This document shows positions 7,435 through 11,794 of a stretch of 11,794 bases of DNA, piece after piece. The DNA lies in the NCBI GenBank assembly GCA_030049955.1, contig JASIJX010000135.1:1-11794 (forward strand). The letters are read 5' to 3'. This stretch comes from Acidobacteriaceae bacterium (GTDB taxonomy: Bacteria > Acidobacteriota > Terriglobia > Terriglobales > Acidobacteriaceae). Each line of letters opens with the position of its first letter. Position 1 is the stretch's first letter. The position numbers and the translations under genes are program-made. The notes beneath the pieces were generated by a model. It saw only the letters and a list, made by a program, of their open reading frames with translations, was not told where the DNA came from and searched no databases.

Positions 7435-9273
7435 TTACCGCACAGCCCGCGATTTGGTATTCTTTGTCGGGTTGCAGGCGGCCTGCCGCTGCGAGCGCTT
7501 GCGCACCTTCGCGCCGTCGCACTCCAGATCGAAAGCCGCGTTGACCAGCGCGATGTGCGAGAAGGCCTGCGGATAATTGCCGACCAGGCGCTTGCGCTTC
7601 GGGTCGTACTCCTCGCTGAGCAGGCCCAGATCATTCCGTACCGCCAGCAGCTTTTCGAACAGCGCCATCGCGTCGCGCTTGCGGCCAATGGCATTGAGCG
7701 CCGAAACCATCCAGAAGCTGCATGCCAGAAAAGCTCCTTCGCCGTATGGCATTCCATCCGTAAACTTTGCCGGGTTATAGCGCAGCACGAAACCGTGCGG
7801 CATCAGTTCGCGCTCGATCGCCTTCACGGTCCCCTTCACGCGCGCATCGCTGCCCGGCAGAAATCCCACTACCGGCATCAGCAGCAGCGCGGCATCGAGA
7901 TGCTCGGAGCCGTAGGCCCCCGTAAAGCTGTTCTTTTCGCGGCTGAAGGCGCGCTCGCAGATCTCGGCGTGAATCGCATCGCGGATCGTCTTCCACTTCT
8001 CAATTGGCCCTCTGAACTCGTACTGCTCGGCGAGCATGACGGCGCGATCGAAGGCCACCCACGCCATCATCTTTGAGTAGGTGAACTGCTGGCGTCCGCC
8101 GCGCGTCTCCCAGATCCCTTCGTCCGGCAGCTGCCACACCTGCTCTAGGTGTCTCATCAGCACGCACAGAACGCGGAAATCGTCTTCAGTATGGCGCTTG
8201 AGTCCCTGCAGCACGTGGTAGAACGAGTCCATCATCTCGCCGTATATATCCAGTTGCACCTGCAGCGAAGCTGCATTGCCCACGCGCACGGGCAGAGAAT
8301 TTTCGTAGCCGGTGAACCAATCGAGTTCGTTTTCCGTGAGCCTTTGCTCGCCGCGCAGGCCGTACATGATCTGCACCTGGTCGGGGCTTCCGCCAAGCGC
8401 GCGCAGCAGCCAGTCCTGCCACGCGGCGGCCTCATCAAAGTGGCCACCGTTCATCAGCGCCAGCAGCGTAAAGGTTGAGTCGCGCAGCCAGCAGTAGCGA
8501 TAATCCCAGTTGCGCACTCCACCAATCTGCTCGGGCAGCGATGTGGTCACAGCGGCCACAATGCCGCCCGTTGGCCGGAAGGTCATCGCTTTCAGCACCA
8601 TCAGCGACAGTTCGATTCCTTCGCGGTATTTACCCTTGTACTTCAGGCGCTTGTTCCAGGTCCGCCAGATGCGCAGCGTATCCTTGAGTGCGCTCTCCCA
8701 GTTGATCTGCGGCGGGTCGAGTTCCCACGAGTTGCTATAGGTGAGCGTAAACCACACGCGCTCGCCTTTGTGCACGGTAAAGTCAGCCACCGTGGTCATG
8801 TCTTCTCCGCGCACCGGAACCGAAGCGTGCAGGATCGCAAGATTTGGGCCGGCAACCGCGCGAATACCGTCGTTAATGCCGGTGACCCAGGGAATGACGT
8901 GGCCATACTCGAAGCGCAGCGCAAGCTGCATGCGCATCGGCATGCTGCCGCGTACGCCTTCCACAATCCGCACCACGTCTGAGTGGCGGCCGCGCGGCGG
9001 CATAAAATCGATAAGCCGCACCGCGCCACCCGGATTCTCGAATGTAGTTTCGAGAATCAGCGTGTGGTCGCGGTATCGTCTCGTTGAGTTCCAGTCACCT
9101 TCAACCGGCGTGATCTTCCAGTAGCCGTTGTCCGGCGTTCCGAGCAGTGAGGCGAGGCACGCCTCGGAGGAAAAATCAGGCCAGCAAAGCCAGTCGATGG
9201 AGCCATTGCGGTCGACCAGCGCTGCTGCCTCCATATCACCGATGAGGGCGTAATCTTCGATCTTTGCGGCCAT
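7435..9273 (-). CDS. Glycoside hydrolase family 15 (glucoamylase/trehalase-like)
   Basis: The protein has 612 residues and starts MAAKIEDYALIGDMEAAALV, typical of bacterial single-subunit GH15 enzymes: an N-terminal beta-sandwich (~1-200) and an (alpha/alpha)6 barrel (~215-590). Conserved barrel signatures are RNWDYRYCWLRDSTFTL (254-270) and DEGIWETRGG (384-393). In the latter Glu389, after Trp388, aligns with the general acid of Aspergillus glucoamylase. GLLSEEYDP (550-558) contains Glu554, matching the catalytic base. There is no signal peptide, so it acts in the cytosol on alpha-glucosides such as maltodextrin or trehalose; cytosolic GH15 trehalases are known in actinobacteria. The start is supported by GGTGGAG ending 4 nt before the ATG (9278-9284). 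It lies 50 nt after the SDR gene and 54 nt before sixA, all on one strand, suggesting an operon. The C-terminal ~20 residues are basic and polar and look dispensable. Substrate choice between trehalose and glucan is open. Confidence 0.9.
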   Translation of the reverse strand: MAAKIEDYALIGDMEAAALVDRNGSIDWLCWPDFSSEACLASLLGTPDNGYWKITPVEGDWNSTRRYRDHTLILETTFENPGGAVRLIDFMPPRGRHSDVVRIVEGVRGSMPMRMQLALRFEYGHVIPWVTGINDGIRAVAGPNLAILHASVPVRGEDMTTVADFTVHKGERVWFTLTYSNSWELDPPQINWESALKDTLRIWRTWNKRLKYKGKYREGIELSLMVLKAMTFRPTGGIVAAVTTSLPEQIGGVRNWDYRYCWLRDSTFTLLALMNGGHFDEAAAWQDWLLRALGGSPDQVQIMYGLRGEQRLTENELDWFTGYENSLPVRVGNAASLQVQLDIYGEMMDSFYHVLQGLKRHTEDDFRVLCVLMRHLEQVWQLPDEGIWETRGGRQQFTYSKMMAWVAFDRAVMLAEQYEFRGPIEKWKTIRDAIHAEICERAFSREKNSFTGAYGSEHLDAALLLMPVVGFLPGSDARVKGTVKAIERELMPHGFVLRYNPAKFTDGMPYGEGAFLACSFWMVSALNAIGRKRDAMALFEKLLAVRNDLGLLSEEYDPKRKRLVGNYPQAFSHIALVNAAFDLECDGAKVRKRSQRQAACNPTKNTKSRAVR

Positions 9274-9323
9274 TGATCTCCACCCCGCGCACCGAAATCA
9301 CCTCCGCAGGGTCTCGGTTTCCG

Positions 9324-10094
9324 TCATTGTTCGTGATAGCTCCGCATCAGTCCGCCGTCGATCACAAACGTGGCGCCACTCACGTAGGCGGCATCGTCGG
9401 AGACAAGAAATGCCACCATCCCGGCCACGTCCTCCGGCGTGCCCAGTCGGCCCAGCGGAACATTCTTTATCAGCGCTTCAAGCTTCGGCTTGTCCTCGAG
9501 CAGCGCCTTATTAATGGGCGTAACAATCGCGCCCGGCGCCACGTTGTTCACCGTAATGCCCAGCGGACCCAGTTCCACCGCCAGATTGCGCATGAGCATC
9601 CGCATGCCGCCCTTGCTGCAGCAATACGTGGAAAATCCCGGAAAAGCCATGTCCTCGTGCACCGAGCTGATATTCACGATCCGTCCCGGCTTCTTCGCCG
9701 CGCGAAGCCTGCGGACGAATTCTTGGGTCAGGAAAAACGGTCCGCGCAGATTCACCGCTAGCACCTTGTCGTATTCCTGCTCGGTCGTATCCCAAAAATC
9801 CGAGCGGTGCTCCATGCCGGCGTTGTTCACCAGGATGTCAGCCGAGCCGAACCGCTTCCACGCCGTCTCCACCAGATTGCGAACGTCCTCGTCTTTGGTC
9901 ACATCCGCCGGCACGATCTCGGCCTCGCCGCCCGCCTTCTGAATAGCGCGTTGTGTCTCCTCGGCGTCTGCGGGACCGCCAACGTAATCGATAATGACCT
10001 TTGCCCCTTCGCTCCCCAGCCGATTCGCGATTCCCTGCCCGATTCCCTGGCTGGCTCCAGTGACTATGGCAACTTTCCCTGCCAAACCTTGCAT
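9324..10094 (-). CDS. SDR oxidoreductase, glucose 1-dehydrogenase-like
   Basis: This 256-residue classical short-chain dehydrogenase has TGASQGIG (12-19) as the Rossmann dinucleotide loop, NNAG (90-93), Asn115, Ser143/144 in NISSVHE and the catalytic Tyr157-x3-Lys161 (YCCSK). It ends with VAPGAIVTPIN and a YVSGATFVIDGG stretch, as in Bacillus glucose 1-dehydrogenase. Asp36, at the end of beta-strand 2, hints at NAD rather than NADP preference. I placed the start at 10094 because GGAGGA (10101-10106) lies 6 nt upstream, whereas the in-frame ATG at 10118 would put that ribosome site inside the coding region. It is the first gene of a likely operon with GH15, so oxidation of the glucose freed by that enzyme to gluconolactone is a reasonable guess. 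SDR substrates are hard to predict, and other sugars or 3-oxoacyl substrates remain possible. Confidence 0.85.
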   Translation of the reverse strand: MQGLAGKVAIVTGASQGIGQGIANRLGSEGAKVIIDYVGGPADAEETQRAIQKAGGEAEIVPADVTKDEDVRNLVETAWKRFGSADILVNNAGMEHRSDFWDTTEQEYDKVLAVNLRGPFFLTQEFVRRLRAAKKPGRIVNISSVHEDMAFPGFSTYCCSKGGMRMLMRNLAVELGPLGITVNNVAPGAIVTPINKALLEDKPKLEALIKNVPLGRLGTPEDVAGMVAFLVSDDAAYVSGATFVIDGGLMRSYHEQ

Positions 10095-10253
10095 GCACGC
10101 TCCTCCGCCTTCGCGCATTCGCTGCGCGTCCCCTGTGGAATTGGATGCACATAGCTTGCCACCGTTTGCGGTGAATCTCTACGACAGCGCACGATATTTC
10201 TTTGCAACAGACCAGTTTCCAGTCGGCCGGCGTCGTCCGGTAAACTGCGGGCG
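10095..10253. other. Divergent intergenic region between SDR operon and MBL-fold gene
   Basis: This 159-bp gap must carry promoters for both flanking genes. Apart from the SDR ribosome site I see no inverted repeats or convincing promoter pairs. A GATATT at 10193-10198 could be a -10 for the plus-strand gene, but no -35 lies at the right spacing (the nearest TTGCGG is 21 bp away). Confidence 0.4.
10101..10106 (-). promoter_or_regulatory. Shine-Dalgarno site deciding the SDR start
   Basis: The minus strand reads GGAGGA here, 6 nt before the ATG at 10094. It is the best ribosome binding site in the window and decides between the 10094 and 10118 starts of the SDR gene. Confidence 0.8.
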
Positions 10254-11372
10254 ATGAGAATATCCGCCAATCTTCGCTCTCTGTCGTTGCCGGCGCGCCG
10301 CATTACGGCGGCTTTGGCTTGTTGCGCCGCGCTGTTTCTCGCGGCCAGTCACGCTGCTGCCGCTCCCGCTGCACACCATACAAATCGCAGCCTGCTCATC
10401 TACTCCATCGACGTTGAAGGCGGCCAGTCTACGCTGCTGGTCAGCGAGCCCTCGGGCGCATCGCTGCTGGTCGACACAGGCTGGCCCGGCAACAACGGCC
10501 GCGACGCGGAACGCATCCAGGCGGCAATGCGTGACGCCGGCATCACCCGCATCGACCATCTGCTCATCACGCACTACCACGCCGACCACGTCGGCGGCGT
10601 GCCAAATCTTGTCAAGCGCGTCGAGGTAGGCGAGTTCCTCGACCACGGTCCCAACCGCGAAAACGTTCCCATAACCGAGACCGGATACGAGGCTTATCTC
10701 AAGGCCATCGACGGAAAACCGCATCGTATCGTGCACCCCGGCGACACCATCTCGATTCCCGGCCTCAGCGTAGTTGTAGTCTCGGCCGACGGCCAGCACA
10801 TCGACCGCGTGCCCGGCATCACGCCCACGGCCAATCCCTATTGCGCCGCGGAAAAGCACTGGCCCGTCGATCCCTCCGAGAATGCCCGCTCCTCGGGAAT
10901 CCTGGTCCGCCTCGGCCGGTTCAGCTTCCTCGATCTCGGCGACCTGACCGGCGCAAAAGAAGTCGCGCTGGTCTGCCCCAACAATCCCCTCGGCACGGTC
11001 GATCTCTACCTCGTCACCCATCACGGCATGAACCTGTCGAACTCGCACGCCATCGTGGACGCCATCCAGCCGCGCGCTGCCATCATGAACAACGGTGCGC
11101 ATAAGGCCGGCATGCCTGAAGCGTGGCAGACCGTGCATGACAGCCCGCTGCACCCTGACCTGTATCAGCTCCATACGGCGGAAGGCTCTGACTCCGCGCA
11201 CAACAGCCCCGAAGCGTTAATCGCCAACCCCAAGGGCGCAACCACGGACGGCGCATATTTCAAAGTGGTAGCTCGCCCCGACGGCAGCTTCTCCGTAACC
11301 AACACCCGCACCAGCCAGACAAAGCACTACGGCCCCGAAGTAATGAAAGATTCGATCACAACGAACCAGTAG
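10254..11372 (+). CDS. Exported metallo-beta-lactamase-fold hydrolase, ComEC C-terminal type
   Basis: The protein has 372 residues. Its N-terminus has basic residues, a hydrophobic core (~17-31) and an Ala-rich AHAAAAPAA region, a typical Sec signal peptide cleaved around residues 34-40. Cys23/24 lie inside the core and lack a clean lipobox. The mature part opens with IYSIDVEGGQSTLLV (49-63), a 'D-V-G-Q-G' variant, then LLVDTGW (71-77) and the metal-binding THYHADHVGG (106-115; His107, His109, Asp111, His112). Further probable ligands are Asp230 in LDLGD and His256/257 in VTHHGMN. This pattern matches the metallo-beta-lactamase domain of ComEC/Rec2 proteins, but no membrane channel domain is attached. 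Such stand-alone hydrolases are often annotated as competence-like hydrolases; the substrate (nucleic acid, phosphodiester or other) is unknown. The gene diverges from the SDR operon across 159 bp, with only a weak CGGG ribosome site before the ATG. Confidence 0.85.
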   Translation: MRISANLRSLSLPARRITAALACCAALFLAASHAAAAPAAHHTNRSLLIYSIDVEGGQSTLLVSEPSGASLLVDTGWPGNNGRDAERIQAAMRDAGITRIDHLLITHYHADHVGGVPNLVKRVEVGEFLDHGPNRENVPITETGYEAYLKAIDGKPHRIVHPGDTISIPGLSVVVVSADGQHIDRVPGITPTANPYCAAEKHWPVDPSENARSSGILVRLGRFSFLDLGDLTGAKEVALVCPNNPLGTVDLYLVTHHGMNLSNSHAIVDAIQPRAAIMNNGAHKAGMPEAWQTVHDSPLHPDLYQLHTAEGSDSAHNSPEALIANPKGATTDGAYFKVVARPDGSFSVTNTRTSQTKHYGPEVMKDSITTNQ

Positions 11373-11380
11373 AACTCGCC

Positions 11381-11431
11381 GTGCCCCGCCCTTTCACGTT
11401 TTTCGTGAAAGGGCGGGAAACCACCACACCC
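11381..11431. repeat. Hairpin element, unit 1 (possible terminator)
   Basis: A perfect 14-bp inverted repeat (11385-11398 with 11404-11417; CCCGCCCTTTCACG and its complement) encloses a five-T loop. GTG at 11381-11383 can also pair with CAC at 11422-11424 across an asymmetric internal loop (C against AAAC). It begins 8 nt after the stop codon of the MBL-fold gene, so it may stop transcription or protect the 3' end, although no U-tract follows. Its borders match those of the element starting at 11446. Confidence 0.7.
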
Positions 11432-11445
11432 GTAGTCTCCGCCGG

Positions 11446-11503
11446 GTGCCCCATCCTAGCGACGTATTTGTTCTTGTCGCTAGGGTGGGAAAGCACGAAA
11501 CCC
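11446..11503. repeat. Hairpin element, unit 2
   Basis: A 14-bp inverted repeat (11450-11463 with 11476-11489) has one T-G wobble and a 12-nt loop. Its stem core (ATCCTAGCGAC) differs fully from that of unit 1, but the borders are the same: GTGCCCC on the left and GGG-N-GGGAAA-N-CAC-N3-ACCC on the right. GTG (11446-11448) again can pair with CAC (11494-11496) across a C/AAAG internal loop. It lies between two convergent genes. Confidence 0.7.
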
Positions 11504-11539
11504 ATCCAACCCGAGTCCGTATTTTAAGAGCAGCGAGAC

Positions 11540-11794
11540 TCACGAGCGCCAATGCAACTCCACAGGCCCCTCCATCGGATGCCGAGGCTGTACTCCCGCA
11601 CCCTCCAGCCGCGCCTGCTTCAGCGCGAAATACCACTTCGCCGGCTTATCGGCATCGTCAATCAGCATCAGACTCGGATTGTGCCGCAGCCCCTCAGCCT
11701 GCTGAATCATCGTCACCTGGTCCTGCCGCACAAATCGCGCGCCAAAAAACTTAGCAATCGGCGTAACCAACGGAACCCAATAAAAAACATTCCA
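11540..11794 (-). CDS. Possible Rieske-type ring-hydroxylating oxygenase, C-terminal fragment
   Basis: The frame is open from the right window edge and ends with TGA at 11540-11542, so 84 C-terminal residues are visible and the start is outside the window. It has a hydrophobic WNVFYWVPLVTP segment, then FVRQDQVTMIQQAEGLRHNP, LMLIDDADKPAKWYFALKQA and an ending PVELHWRS. The 'QD-x-x-x-x-x-Q-x-x-x' followed by 'D-x-x-x-x-W-Y-x-x-L-K' layout resembles the C-terminal helix of the catalytic domain in Rieske non-haem iron oxygenases (vanillate demethylase or pheophorbide a oxygenase types). The Rieske cluster and iron ligands would lie outside the window, so the family is a moderate-confidence guess. 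It converges with the MBL-fold gene across the hairpin elements. Confidence 0.5.
   Translation of the reverse strand, partial: WNVFYWVPLVTPIAKFFGARFVRQDQVTMIQQAEGLRHNPSLMLIDDADKPAKWYFALKQARLEGAGVQPRHPMEGPVELHWRS

Noticed and set aside
10095..10118. Upstream start for the SDR gene at 10118
   Set aside because: The strong GGAGGA site lies inside this extension and is correctly spaced for the ATG at 10094.
10179..11201. 340-codon open frame on the minus strand opposite the MBL-fold gene
   Set aside because: The plus-strand protein has a signal peptide and full metallo-hydrolase motifs; the antisense product shows no recognisable domain and arises from GC-rich codon bias.
11394..11636. 80-codon minus-strand open frame covering the two hairpins
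   Set aside because: Its sequence is just a translation of the inverted repeats and has no domain resemblance.
11446..11754. 102-codon plus-strand open frame across the hairpin region and the right-end gene
   Set aside because: It starts within repeat unit 2, is Pro/Ala/Ser-rich without motifs and lies antisense to the frame with oxygenase-like sequence.
1..11794. CRISPR array, tRNA, rRNA, insertion sequence or phage genes
   Set aside because: I found no regularly spaced repeats, cloverleaf or rRNA-like sequence, transposase, integrase or structural phage gene.

Overview
The window is a piece of a GC-rich bacterial chromosome. The likely source is an acidobacterium of the Terriglobales type. 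I infer this from the gene families present (a cytosolic GH15 glucosidase beside a glucose-dehydrogenase-like SDR, a Ppx/GppA protein next to SixA, a DUF1972-type glycosyltransferase beside a polysaccharide polymerase) and from GTGCCCC-bordered hairpin repeats at the right end. No rRNA, tRNA or taxonomic marker is present, so this assignment is tentative.

Left part (1-3055): the tail of an exopolysaccharide or O-antigen cluster on the plus strand. It holds the C-terminus of a GT4 glycosyltransferase, a multi-membrane-span O-antigen polymerase/ligase-like protein, and a DUF1972-type glycosyltransferase that overlaps it by ATGA. The cluster ends at a textbook bidirectional rho-independent terminator shared with the convergent next gene.

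Middle (3073-6901): a GT39 (ArnT/PMT-like) membrane glycosyltransferase on the minus strand and a Ppx/GppA phosphatase on the plus strand diverge from a 229-bp intergenic region. That region carries three ATCGAT-centred sites and a short run of TGAC-N4 repeats. The Ppx/GppA protein lacks the conserved histidine of its C-terminal HD-like motif and carries a basic insert.

Right-middle (6853-10094): a probable minus-strand operon of SDR dehydrogenase, GH15 glucoamylase/trehalase and SixA phosphohistidine phosphatase, with gaps of about 50 nt. The 3' end of sixA overlaps the 3' end of the Ppx/GppA gene tail to tail by 49 bp. The first two genes suggest glucose release from a cytosolic glucoside followed by oxidation of the sugar.

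Right end (10254-11794): an exported, stand-alone metallo-beta-lactamase-fold hydrolase of the ComEC C-terminal type on the plus strand. It is followed by a convergent intergenic region with two tandem, structurally matching hairpin elements, and then the 3' end of a minus-strand gene resembling the C-terminus of a Rieske-type ring-hydroxylating oxygenase.

I do not see a clearly new multi-gene system. The most unusual items are the paired hairpin repeat units with covarying stems, the altered HD motif in the Ppx/GppA protein, and the operator-like cluster in the divergent promoter region.
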